DNA of 56,923 nucleotides from Opitutia bacterium (GTDB lineage Bacteria > Verrucomicrobiota > Verrucomicrobiia > Opitutales > UBA953). The DNA lies in the NCBI GenBank assembly GCA_947378845.1, contig CANCLQ010000005.1, positions 1 to 56,923 of the forward strand, in the 5' to 3' direction. This document shows, one piece after another, positions 40,251-49,318 of this stretch; position 1 is the first letter of the stretch, and each line of letters opens with the position of its first letter. Below the pieces are notes generated by a model, which saw only the letters and a program-made list of their open reading frames with translations, was not told the origin of the DNA and did not search any database. The position numbers and the translations under genes were made by a program.

Positions 40251-40892
40251 ATGAGCTACACCCTCCCATCCCTGCCCTACGCCCACAACGCCCTCGAGCC
40301 TCACATTGATCAAGCGACAATGGAGATTCACCACGGCAAGCACCACAACGCTTACGTAACTAATCTAAACGCTGCGCTCGCTAAAGAGGCAGGTTTCAAT
40401 GGCGGCTCAGATGTCGACGCATTGATTGCCGACCTCAGTAAAGTGCCTGAGTCCATCCGCACAGCCGTACGCAACAACGCCGGCGGACACGCTAACCACA
40501 CTTTCTTCTGGAACCTACTCTCACCTAATGGTGGCGGTGAACCTGTCGGCGCACTCGGTGCCGCAATTCAAAAAACCTTTGGCGGACTCGAAGGAGAGAA
40601 AGGCCTGAAGGCATTATTCAAGACCGCTGCAACGGGTCGCTTTGGCTCTGGCTGGGCCTGGCTTATCGTTAAGGCTGATAAATCCCTCGCCGTCACATCA
40701 ACGCCTAATCAAGACAGTCCGCTCATGAAGGGCGTCGCCGACGTAAATGGCACCCCAATCCTCGCTCTCGATGTTTGGGAACACGCTTACTATTTAAAAT
40801 ATCAGAACCGCCGCCCTGATTACGTCGATGCGTTCTGGAAAGTCGTCGACTGGAAGAAGGCCGACGCACTCTACACCAAGGCGATTGGTTAA
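40251..40892 (+). CDS. sodA: Superoxide dismutase, Fe/Mn family (Mn-type residues)
   Basis: The enzyme disproportionates superoxide. The 213-residue protein has LPYAHNALEPHIDQATMEIHHGKHH interrupted by normal variation, GGHANHTFFW (the Mn-type Gly-Gly-His second-sphere sequence rather than the AAQ of Fe enzymes) and the metal-binding DVWEHAYYLKYQNRRPDYV. No signal peptide, so cytoplasmic. A perfect 13-bp terminator follows. Confidence 0.95.
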   Translation: MSYTLPSLPYAHNALEPHIDQATMEIHHGKHHNAYVTNLNAALAKEAGFNGGSDVDALIADLSKVPESIRTAVRNNAGGHANHTFFWNLLSPNGGGEPVGALGAAIQKTFGGLEGEKGLKALFKTAATGRFGSGWAWLIVKADKSLAVTSTPNQDSPLMKGVADVNGTPILALDVWEHAYYLKYQNRRPDYVDAFWKVVDWKKADALYTKAIG

Positions 40893-40909
40893 GTTTTCAA
40901 TCAACCAAT

Positions 40910-40939
40910 AAAAAAGCGACCCAACTGGGTCGCTTTTTT
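40910..40939. terminator. Bidirectional terminator between sodA and the kinase-like gene
   Basis: A perfect 13-bp stem (40910-40922 with 40927-40939) encloses AACT and has A-run and T-run on its sides, so it can terminate transcription from both convergent genes. Confidence 0.92.
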
Positions 40940-40958
40940 ATTTAGGATATTAAAACAA

Positions 40959-42158
40959 TTATCCGCGACGGATTTCAGAGCCGGTGAAGCGAATCGAAAT
41001 TCGCCAAACTTTTTTCACGCGAGTCAGAACCTTACCCGTACTAGGCTGAACAATCTCGGGGATCTCAATACGGTGCTGATCTACAACCGCATGGAAGCCG
41101 CGCTCTGAGAAAATATCGATGAACATCGCAATCGCGAGAGGGTCATCAAACATCGGCGTCTCACTATTGATGTTAGCCTGACCCGAAATAGCATGCGAAT
41201 GGATAATCGGCATGAACTTCGTCTGGATGAGTTCGATGATCTGTTTGAATAATTTACTATTCCGGCCCGCGTAGTCATCCAATCGACGCACTAAGTCCTG
41301 ACGGGCATGTTGTACGATTTGCGATGAAAGAGGAATAGGTGAAATTAAATCGAAAGTTTCTTCCGAAAGCTCCAACGAGCTTTGGTACTTCAATTCTTTG
41401 ATAATACGGGCCTGAACTTCAGGCAGCGTGCCCTGCGCATTGATGAAATGGTAGTGGAAAATATCGCGTAACGACTGCAATGGCTCGTAGGTGCGCTCCT
41501 TAAATACCAAGTAACGATTACGTGCTGCTTCTGCGGTTAAATCGGTCTTACGCACTTCAGCCAATGGGAGACCTTCCTTGGCGGCTTTCTTGTTAAACTC
41601 GAGAGCTTCTTGCCCGCGCTTCAACTGGCGACGAACCGACTCATTCTCATCCACAAAGAGAACGAGGATATGAAAATGTGGTTTCGGGAAACGCAATGCA
41701 TCAGGCGTGTCGCGGAATTCTAAACGCAAATCATTCAAACGCGCGAAAAGAAGTTTAAGACACTCGACCTGTACCATCGAGCGCGGGAAGCCATCCACAA
41801 TCGCACCGGTCACATACTGCGGATCCAGTAATTTTCTGAAAAGTAATTCAATCACTTCGCGGTCACCTACTAGCATTCCAGCATCCATACGCTTCTTGGC
41901 TTCCGGACTAGAAAGTAAGTCACTAATAACAATCGGAGCCGCACCATAATCGCGGTACTTTAAAATGAAATCAGTATTCGTGCCCTTACCGGCACCAGGC
42001 GCACCATTCAGCCAGAAAATTTCGCGAGGGAACGACAACTTGGATCGACCCAAGTCGCTTTCCAGACTCGACCAGATGGATTCAAAAATAATCTGGGCGT
42101 CCTTTACCTCTAAATCGGTATTCGGATTGTTGCTGGATGAATTGCGAACTTCGCTCAT
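40959..42158 (-). CDS. Adenylate-kinase-like nucleoside monophosphate kinase with extra C-terminal domain
   Basis: The 399-residue protein: residues 47-240 resemble adenylate kinase, with P-loop WLNGAPGAGKGTNTDFIL (near 49-66), GAIVDGFPRSMVQVE and an arginine-rich lid region (VRRQLKRGQEAL). The normal enzyme is about 190-220 residues. Here a leader of 40 residues precedes the P-loop, and about 150 C-terminal residues (from SPIPLSSQIVQHARQDL onward) form an extra mixed domain I do not recognise. The lid lacks the usual motif, so substrate is uncertain. It ends a leftward run aas-like, glgP, hypothetical, kinase. Confidence 0.82.
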   Translation of the reverse strand: MSEVRNSSSNNPNTDLEVKDAQIIFESIWSSLESDLGRSKLSFPREIFWLNGAPGAGKGTNTDFILKYRDYGAAPIVISDLLSSPEAKKRMDAGMLVGDREVIELLFRKLLDPQYVTGAIVDGFPRSMVQVECLKLLFARLNDLRLEFRDTPDALRFPKPHFHILVLFVDENESVRRQLKRGQEALEFNKKAAKEGLPLAEVRKTDLTAEAARNRYLVFKERTYEPLQSLRDIFHYHFINAQGTLPEVQARIIKELKYQSSLELSEETFDLISPIPLSSQIVQHARQDLVRRLDDYAGRNSKLFKQIIELIQTKFMPIIHSHAISGQANINSETPMFDDPLAIAMFIDIFSERGFHAVVDQHRIEIPEIVQPSTGKVLTRVKKVWRISIRFTGSEIRRG

Positions 42159-42213
42159 AAGTAAGTTGAAAACTTTTCTTAAAGGTCACCGCCTAAACTG
42201 CGAGGCAAAAGTC

Positions 42214-43047
42214 CTACTGACCCGCAGCACCCTGTGTTTTAACCTCTTCTGAGCCTGGTTTAACATATGGCAGGCCGGGCTCATCCGAACGATTACGCCT
42301 AAATTGATAGCGATTTATATCCTGCATCGAGAGTTGGTTAATCGACTTCGGGGCCATCCGCTCAGATGCGGGCTGAGGTGTGACATCATAACGACTACTC
42401 TTCTCGGTAGTCATACGCTCATCTAGACCTTTGATTTCTGCGCGCTGTCCTGACCACGAAACCTCAGCTCGATCGATTGCTTTAACTTCAAACATCGTTT
42501 TATCGCGTGGCTCCTTCCGGTCAAAATTATCTTCAACCTCCACCTCCGCTTTCTTGCGTCCAAACGTATCGTACTTTCCGTGCCAGGTATCAAAGGTCAG
42601 CACGTTGTCCCTTGAGTAAGGCGTATCTTTATTTAACTCAGCCTGCTTGGTATCAAAACGCTGCTCCGTCAGATTAGATGTCTTGGTCGTTTTCTTTAAG
42701 GCGGAATTAAAATCAACCGACGGATCTACCATCTTATTTCCAGGCATACTGACATCAGACACTGAAGCTGTTGAAGTATTAATGGGGGACTTGGAAATAT
42801 TTACAGCACCTTGATTAGGTACAGCCGCAGTCTGGTTGGAAACTATTGGGCGCGATGCTGCAGTGAAATCACCGCCAATCACCTGACCATTGGCGTCATA
42901 CTGAATCGTCTGTGTGCCCTCTACTCCCCCTTCGGATTTCGCCGTAAAGCCAGAGAGCTTAGGCGACTCTGGAGCTTGTGGCGCACAAAATGCCACAGCC
43001 GACCAGATGGTGGCTGTGAGACATGCAATGGAAGTGAGTCGGGGCAA
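42214..43047 (-). CDS. Hypothetical exported protein
   Basis: The 277-residue protein starts with TTG at 43047 and has a signal peptide (about residues 1-22, ending AFCAP). The mature chain is polar, Ser/Thr/Asn/Lys-rich and low in hydrophobics, probably largely disordered; no known domain is recognised. The segment near residue 155 (FDTWHGKYDTFGRKKAEVEVED) looks the most conserved. It lies between glgP and the kinase-like gene in the same orientation with gaps of 44 and 55 bp. Confidence 0.68.
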   Translation of the reverse strand: MPRLTSIACLTATIWSAVAFCAPQAPESPKLSGFTAKSEGGVEGTQTIQYDANGQVIGGDFTAASRPIVSNQTAAVPNQGAVNISKSPINTSTASVSDVSMPGNKMVDPSVDFNSALKKTTKTSNLTEQRFDTKQAELNKDTPYSRDNVLTFDTWHGKYDTFGRKKAEVEVEDNFDRKEPRDKTMFEVKAIDRAEVSWSGQRAEIKGLDERMTTEKSSRYDVTPQPASERMAPKSINQLSMQDINRYQFRRNRSDEPGLPYVKPGSEEVKTQGAAGQ

Positions 43048-43091
43048 TCGAACTGAGGTTGACCGTTTTATCGGTAAATCTCAATCCCGAC

Positions 43092-45617
43092 TTATCGTGG
43101 AATTGCTTGTGATTTCGTGCGCCAAATCGTCTTGGCGTAGTCAGCAATTGAGCGGTCAGATGAGAACTTGGCACAACGTGCCACATTTCGAATCGCCATC
43201 GCAGCCCAGCGCTTACGGTCAGCAAAGGCAATCTCCACGCGAGCTTGCGCTTCAACGTAGCTACGGAAGTCAGCGAGAGCGAGGTAAGGATCGCCACCTG
43301 AAGTAAGTGAATCCGCCACTGGCGAGAGCGCACCTGGTTGCTCCGGAGTAAAGTAATCCGAGCGCAACCACTCGACAATCGCCGCCAATTCTGGATCGGA
43401 ACTTAAAACATCGTATGGAGAGTAGCCACGAGCAAAGAGATCTTCGACCTGCTCTACTTCGAGTCCGAAGATGAAAATGTTTTCAGGGCCAACCTCTTCA
43501 TTGATTTCTACATTAGCACCGTCGAGGGTTCCAATTGTAGCCGCGCCATTCAGCGCGAGCTTCATATTACCAGTACCTGAGGCTTCTTTACCTGCAGTTG
43601 AAATTTGCTCCGACAAATCTGCAGCTGGAATAATTTGTTCAGCCAAAGAAACACGGTAATCAGGGAGGAATACGACCTTCAATAAACCACGCACGCGAGG
43701 ATCGTTATTAATCACCATACCCACGCGATTGATTGCATGGATAATATGTTTCGCCAAGGCATACCCCGGAGCCGCCTTTGCACCAAAGATACAAACGCGT
43801 GGCTGAATCACTGCATTTGGATTATTTAAAATCTTTCGGTATAAATAAAGAATGTGGAGCAGGTTAAGGTGCTGACGCTTGTATTCGTGCAAACGCTTAA
43901 TCTGCACATCGAACAATGCATCAGGCGAAACTTCCACGCCTACCAGTTCCTTAATCTTCGCTGCGAGCTTCACCTTATTGGCACGCTTGATATCCATAAA
44001 CTGCTTCTGGAAGTCAGGCTTATCCGCCAAAGCATCCATCTTACGCAGCTTCGTTAAATCCACTTCCCAATTTTGGCCCACCGCATCATCGCACAAAGCT
44101 GCGAGCGCTGGATTACAACCGCGAATCCAGCGACGAGGGGTTACACCATTAGTGACATTAACAAACTTATTGGGCCACATCTCATCGAACCCAGGGAACA
44201 GTTGAGCCTTCACCAGACGTGTATGCAATTCAGCCACACCATTCACGTGGTGCGATCCGACCACAGCGAGGTGTGCCATGCGAACGCGCTTAACTGGGCC
44301 CTCTTGAATAATCGAAAGCTCCTTCTTCTTTGCGTTATCACCAGGCCACTGGCGGTCCACTTCTTCGAGGTGACGTCGGTTGATTTCGTAAATGATTTCC
44401 AAGTGACGTGGTAGCACCTTCTCAAAGAGCGGCACCGACCATGTTTCAAGTGCCTCAGGCAATAAGGTATGATTCGTGTAACTAAAGATACGCGTGCACA
44501 GATACCATGCCTCATCCCACTTTAAGCGCTCAACATCCATTAAGAGTCGCATCAATTCGGCGACGGCAATCGATGGGTGTGTATCATTCAATTGTACCGC
44601 CACCTTCTCTGCTAAATTACTCCAATCCGGATTCAATCGGAGGTGACGACGTAAAATATCCTGCAAGGAACAGGAGACGAAGAAAATCTGTTGCACTAAG
44701 CGCAACTCCTTACCGCTGTCCGTACTGTCATTAGGGTAAAGGACTTTGGAAATCGTTTCACTCGCATCACGTTCCTTCACGGCTTCGACGTAACCACCAC
44801 GGTCAAAAGCTTTGAAGTCGAACTCGGTCGTTGCGCGCGATTCCCATAGGCGAAGGAAGTTTACACTGCTTCCATTAAATCCGGCAGTTGGAATATCCCA
44901 TGGTACTCCGAGTAAATCTTTGGTGTCTACCAACTCGGCGATATGGTTTCCGCGATCGTCGATACTGTTCACGACGCGACCATAAAGAGGAACGCGTACG
45001 CGGAAATTAGGACGACGAATCAACCACGGGTTATTATTTACCAACCAGTTGTCGGCGACTTCGACCTGACGTCCGTGATCAAAGGTCTGACGGAACAGAC
45101 CAAATTCATAATGAATGCCGTAACCAATCGCTGGAATATCCATTGTGGCCATCGAATCCAAGAAGCATGCGGCTAATCGACCCAATCCACCATTACCAAG
45201 GCCCATATCCGCTTCTTCATCGGCAATCGTTTCAAGGTCTTGTCCGAGTGACTTTAAGGCTGCGGTGGCTGCCTTGCGCACACGCATATTAACTAAATTA
45301 TTCGAGAGAACCCGACCCATTAAATATTCTAAGGATAAATAATAAACACGGCGGACGTTCTTAGATGAATGTACGGCCTGCGTGGCGATATAACGCTCCA
45401 ACATCAGGTCGCGGGCAGCCATACAGGTCGCCAACCACCAATCATTCTTCGTGGCGGTCGTTGTGTCGCGGGCAAACGTACTCTTTAAATGACGCAAAAT
45501 GGCGTCACGAAATTCAACTTCCCCCGGAATAATGGCTGAAGCAGCCCTGGAAACTTTACTCGTCGTTGCTTTATGAGACTTAACGACTTTTCCGGAGGTC
45601 TTTTTAGACTTTGGCAT
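43092..45617 (-). CDS. glgP: Glycogen (alpha-glucan) phosphorylase
   Basis: GlgP phosphorolyses glycogen to glucose 1-phosphate. From ATG 45617 it is 841 residues, the normal length, preceded by a Lys/Ser/Thr-rich leader of about 30 residues. Landmarks are YLSLEYLMGRVLSNNL, GLGNGGLGRLAACFLDS, RWIRGCNPAL, and the PLP region EASGTGNMKLALNGA with the Schiff-base Lys. The open frame reaches seven codons further upstream, but MPKSKK is the better start. Together with glgA (55249) it indicates glycogen storage and turnover. Confidence 0.96.
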   Translation of the reverse strand: MPKSKKTSGKVVKSHKATTSKVSRAASAIIPGEVEFRDAILRHLKSTFARDTTTATKNDWWLATCMAARDLMLERYIATQAVHSSKNVRRVYYLSLEYLMGRVLSNNLVNMRVRKAATAALKSLGQDLETIADEEADMGLGNGGLGRLAACFLDSMATMDIPAIGYGIHYEFGLFRQTFDHGRQVEVADNWLVNNNPWLIRRPNFRVRVPLYGRVVNSIDDRGNHIAELVDTKDLLGVPWDIPTAGFNGSSVNFLRLWESRATTEFDFKAFDRGGYVEAVKERDASETISKVLYPNDSTDSGKELRLVQQIFFVSCSLQDILRRHLRLNPDWSNLAEKVAVQLNDTHPSIAVAELMRLLMDVERLKWDEAWYLCTRIFSYTNHTLLPEALETWSVPLFEKVLPRHLEIIYEINRRHLEEVDRQWPGDNAKKKELSIIQEGPVKRVRMAHLAVVGSHHVNGVAELHTRLVKAQLFPGFDEMWPNKFVNVTNGVTPRRWIRGCNPALAALCDDAVGQNWEVDLTKLRKMDALADKPDFQKQFMDIKRANKVKLAAKIKELVGVEVSPDALFDVQIKRLHEYKRQHLNLLHILYLYRKILNNPNAVIQPRVCIFGAKAAPGYALAKHIIHAINRVGMVINNDPRVRGLLKVVFLPDYRVSLAEQIIPAADLSEQISTAGKEASGTGNMKLALNGAATIGTLDGANVEINEEVGPENIFIFGLEVEQVEDLFARGYSPYDVLSSDPELAAIVEWLRSDYFTPEQPGALSPVADSLTSGGDPYLALADFRSYVEAQARVEIAFADRKRWAAMAIRNVARCAKFSSDRSIADYAKTIWRTKSQAIPR

Positions 45618-45666
45618 AGGTGGGAAAATGACACTCACAGATAAGCCACAAGCGAGCCAAAAGCAT

Positions 45667-47985
45667 TTACACCTCCGCCAACTGCCTGATTTTGCGTAAA
45701 TCTAGCTTACCCGTCCCCAAAATAGGCACGGCTGGTACTTTCTTAAACAACTTCGGGATCCATAACGCCGGCAAACCCGCCGCTACCAACCCCACCCTCA
45801 CGGCTTCGGTATCTAATTCAATCGTGTGCAATACAACCAACTGCTCTCCCTTCATTGCATCCGCCCGAGCGCTCACAGCTACAATCGCTTCAGCTGAAGT
45901 ATCGGCCGATAGATAATTTAATATCGCCTGCTCCACCACTCCGTGCGGCACCATCTCGCCGCCAATCTTAGAAAAACGGCTTAGCCGTCCCGCTAAATAT
46001 AAAAATCCTGCATCGTCCATCCAACCTAGATCTCCCGTTCGGTACCAACCATTGTGTAACACTTCCGCAGTACGCACCGGGTCACCTAAATAATAATTAA
46101 AGACATTAGCGCCCTTCACTTCCAATAATCCAGTCTCGCCTGGAGTTAATTCGGCACCGCTTTCCACATCAACAAACCTTACTGCGACGCCAATGACTGG
46201 ACGACCTACTGAGCCCACCCCATTTCCAATCCAAACTCCACCAGGTGCTTCGTCGTCTACTCTATTGGGCAAATTAACCGACAGCACCGGACTCGTCTCA
46301 GTGATTCCGTAACCTTCAAGCATCGGCGTATCGAGTTGTTGCACGAATCCTGCAGCTAAATCCTCCGGCATCTTTTCTGCTCCAACCACAACCCATTCCA
46401 CCGTTTCCATATCAGTTGCCGACGCGCGTCGGAGGTATGGACGTAAAAACGTCGGCGTGCCCACGGTGACCGTCACGTGCTCAGCACGAATTGCTTCAAT
46501 ATTTGCCGCGGTATCTAAGGGCGATGGAACCGTCACCAAAGTAGCCTCACGCGAAAGACAATACCAAAGCCCAACAGTAAAACCAAAACTATGGAATACA
46601 GGTAAGCTCGAAAGCAACACAGCTCGTCGCGGTAAAATGTCGGCATCTTCAATCTGGCGCAAGTTAGCCAATATATTTCGGTGTGAAAGCACTACGCCCT
46701 TAGGTTCACCTACACTGCCACTCGTGAATAACAGCGCAGCCTCTTCGTCGCCGCCATGCTTAGGTAGACCCAGGTAAGAATTCAACGCAGTCAGTGGTAA
46801 CAGCCTCACAGTGATTAATTCTAAAGCTAAACGCCAACGCGGCATGGCACGCAACGTCTGCGCGATATCCAAGACTCGATCACCCCATGGAAAATCAGGG
46901 AACTTTTCTGCTAGCTTCGACTGAAAGGCATTAGCTGAAATAATTAAATCGATCTCCGCCCTTGAGAGACATGACTGAACCTGACTTCGCCCAGAGGTGA
47001 AATTAATATTCACGGGCACTTTGCCTGCTATCACACAAGCAATATTAGCTACCGTCGCGCCCACGCCAGGTGGAAGAATAATGCCTACCCGCTTGGCCGA
47101 TGTGTGTCGCGCAAGCTCGACCGAAAACCGCGAAGCGAGCGCCAACAACAATGCACCCGAAAACTCTCTTCGTTCATTCGTGCGATCAATTAATGCGACG
47201 GAACCTCCTTTGGCCTTCAATCCCCGCACCACCTCTCGCGCAAGATTACCATCCAGTGATGGGCGCATCGCAAATGCCTCTGCAGCCAAGTTGAGAAGTC
47301 GGCGGCGAGTTGTGTGATGTTCGCTCGCTGCATACGGCTCACCTATTACAACCGCAACGGGTCGAGGAAAATGCTTGGGTCGTTTCCAAAAAAACTTTCC
47401 ACCACTGAAGCTAAAAATTGAACCCCACAGGCCATCAATCGCTATTGGAATAATCGGCGTGTTCGCACGTCTTGCAATTAATTCAAAGCCTCTACGCAGC
47501 GGAAGAATGCCACCATTACGGGTGACATGTCCTTCGGGAAAAATGCATACCACCTCGCCCGCCTGCAATGCTGCGGCTGCACGATGTATCGCATCCTTGG
47601 CCTTTTCTTCTGCGACAGGAATGGTTCCCATCGAACGCATTACCCAACGCATTAACCAATGTCGTTCAAAACCCTCCCATGAAAGAAAACGTATCGGTCG
47701 CTGCATAACCACACCTAGGATCACAACGTCGACATAAGACACATGATTACTCACCAATAAAACACCGCCCTCTTTCGGTAAATTTTCGAAGCCCCTCACA
47801 CGTACTCGGTACAAAATCTTCACCCACCATTGGCAGCTCGTGCGAACAATTGAGTAGATCCACGACATCTTAACATCACGTCGCACACCTTGAATCACGA
47901 CCGTCAACAAATAGGCTAATAACAGCAACACCGCCAAGCTGACGCCTAGATTAGAAATGCTATCGAGTGGCTGGAGTAACCGCAC
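45667..47985 (-). CDS. Fused 1-acylglycerophosphate acyltransferase / acyl-ACP synthetase (Aas-like)
   Basis: The 772-residue membrane protein from GTG 47985. It begins with a membrane helix (residues 10-33). An acyltransferase domain follows, with SNHVSYVDVVIL (the NHx4D motif, near 79) and FPEGHVTRNG (near 150). After residue 250 comes an ANL AMP-binding domain: LFTSGSVGEPKGVVLSH (P-loop-like), GYGITETSPVLSVN, YRTGDLGWMDDAGFLYLAGR and the C-terminal Lys in LGTGKLDLRKI. It probably activates fatty acids and acylates lysophospholipid during membrane repair or turnover. It lacks the MFS domain of LplT fusions. Confidence 0.92.
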   Translation of the reverse strand: MRLLQPLDSISNLGVSLAVLLLLAYLLTVVIQGVRRDVKMSWIYSIVRTSCQWWVKILYRVRVRGFENLPKEGGVLLVSNHVSYVDVVILGVVMQRPIRFLSWEGFERHWLMRWVMRSMGTIPVAEEKAKDAIHRAAAALQAGEVVCIFPEGHVTRNGGILPLRRGFELIARRANTPIIPIAIDGLWGSIFSFSGGKFFWKRPKHFPRPVAVVIGEPYAASEHHTTRRRLLNLAAEAFAMRPSLDGNLAREVVRGLKAKGGSVALIDRTNERREFSGALLLALASRFSVELARHTSAKRVGIILPPGVGATVANIACVIAGKVPVNINFTSGRSQVQSCLSRAEIDLIISANAFQSKLAEKFPDFPWGDRVLDIAQTLRAMPRWRLALELITVRLLPLTALNSYLGLPKHGGDEEAALLFTSGSVGEPKGVVLSHRNILANLRQIEDADILPRRAVLLSSLPVFHSFGFTVGLWYCLSREATLVTVPSPLDTAANIEAIRAEHVTVTVGTPTFLRPYLRRASATDMETVEWVVVGAEKMPEDLAAGFVQQLDTPMLEGYGITETSPVLSVNLPNRVDDEAPGGVWIGNGVGSVGRPVIGVAVRFVDVESGAELTPGETGLLEVKGANVFNYYLGDPVRTAEVLHNGWYRTGDLGWMDDAGFLYLAGRLSRFSKIGGEMVPHGVVEQAILNYLSADTSAEAIVAVSARADAMKGEQLVVLHTIELDTEAVRVGLVAAGLPALWIPKLFKKVPAVPILGTGKLDLRKIRQLAEV

Positions 47986-48077
47986 GGCATTGACCTAACC
48001 TCCTCCTTCCAGCGGAGCAAGCGAGTCCTTTGGGTGTTGACCCCTGATTGCCAAGCGTTGCCTTTAGTGTCTATCCC

Positions 48078-49316
48078 ATGCGCGATTACATCCTCAGACG
48101 GATGCTGCTCGTCCCCCTGACTTTCCTTGGGATTACGTTGGTTGCATTTCTACTGACACGCTTCGTGCCGGGTGGACCCATCGAGCGCGCCCTCGCAGAA
48201 AAATTACAAGCCAGTCAAAAGCATGTCGGCCTCGCTGGACTATCTTCCACTGGCCCCGCTTCACCCGAAGAACTCGACAACCTTAAACGTCAATACAGCT
48301 TCGATCGCCCGATTCTCGAAGCGTATGGTATCTGGCTCGGCGCACTCCCAGGTCCCGCCTCATGGGGTATTACTCGATTGGATTCAGATGGAAAAGGTGC
48401 ACTCGAAATTTCTAATCCCGACTCTAGCAAAAAAGAAAATGTACGCCTTGGCGTGTTAGTGGATAGTCAGAAAAAATTACTTATAAAATTTGCCGACGGC
48501 ACCATTGCCAAGGAATGGGTAGCTGAACTGGCTCCGTTGCCGATGGATCCAAATCCAGCAACGCGCGTCGTCGTTTATTCTCCAAAGTTCTCTGGCATCC
48601 TCCAAGGCAACCTCGGCACATCGGCAGAAAGCGATCGCAGCGTGTCCTCACTTTTATGGGAAAAAATACCACTCTCAGCCTGGTTTGGTTTTTGGAGTAT
48701 CCTCATTGCCTACCTCGTCGCAGTTCCACTCGGAGTTTATAAGGCACTCAATAATGGTTCAATCGGTGATGGCATCACCTCGGCCCTAGTCTTTTTCGGC
48801 TTCGCCATTCCAGGCTTCGTACTCGCCCTGGGAAGCATGTACTTGATCTGCTTCCATTTAAATTGGTTGCCGCATTCAGGCTTCAATTGGAATGAACCCA
48901 TCCGTCACACCATCCTCCCGTTAGCCTGCGAATCTGCCGGTGCTTTTGCGACGATGACACTATTCATGAAGAATAGTCTGCTGGATAATTTAAATGCCGA
49001 TTACATTCGCACCGCTCGAGCCAAAGGAGCCTCTCCCAATCGCGTCGTATACATCCATGCGTTACGTAATTCTATCATCCCACTGGCTGCCAATTTCGGA
49101 AACAACTTAAGCTTCTTCCTCACTGGTGCGTTCCTGATCGAATACACCTTCGACATCGATGGCCTTGGCTTACTGGGCTATGATAGTTTGGTACACCGAG
49201 ATTTTCCGGTGTTCTTAGGATTACTCACCGTCTCGAGTATCACCCTTCTTATTGGAAATATTATTTCGGATCTCTGCCTAGCCGCCGTAGATCCACGTAT
49301 CCGGTTCCATAAATAA
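48078..49316 (+). CDS. yejB: Oligopeptide ABC importer permease, YejB-like
   Basis: The 412-residue inner-membrane protein from ATG 48078; an upstream ATG at 48048 would add ten residues before MRDYILRR. Helix 1 lies at residues 9-30 (VPLTFLGITLVAFLLTRFVPGGPIE). A periplasmic part of about 170 residues follows, longer than usual because of a soluble insert near ITRLDSDGKGALEI...ILQGNLGTS. The last five helices contain the EAA-like loop YIRTARAKGASPNRVVYIHALRNSIIPL. With its neighbours it imports peptides or a microcin-like compound, as do YejABEF homologues. Confidence 0.88.
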   Translation: MRDYILRRMLLVPLTFLGITLVAFLLTRFVPGGPIERALAEKLQASQKHVGLAGLSSTGPASPEELDNLKRQYSFDRPILEAYGIWLGALPGPASWGITRLDSDGKGALEISNPDSSKKENVRLGVLVDSQKKLLIKFADGTIAKEWVAELAPLPMDPNPATRVVVYSPKFSGILQGNLGTSAESDRSVSSLLWEKIPLSAWFGFWSILIAYLVAVPLGVYKALNNGSIGDGITSALVFFGFAIPGFVLALGSMYLICFHLNWLPHSGFNWNEPIRHTILPLACESAGAFATMTLFMKNSLLDNLNADYIRTARAKGASPNRVVYIHALRNSIIPLAANFGNNLSFFLTGAFLIEYTFDIDGLGLLGYDSLVHRDFPVFLGLLTVSSITLLIGNIISDLCLAAVDPRIRFHK

Positions 49317-49318
49317 TT

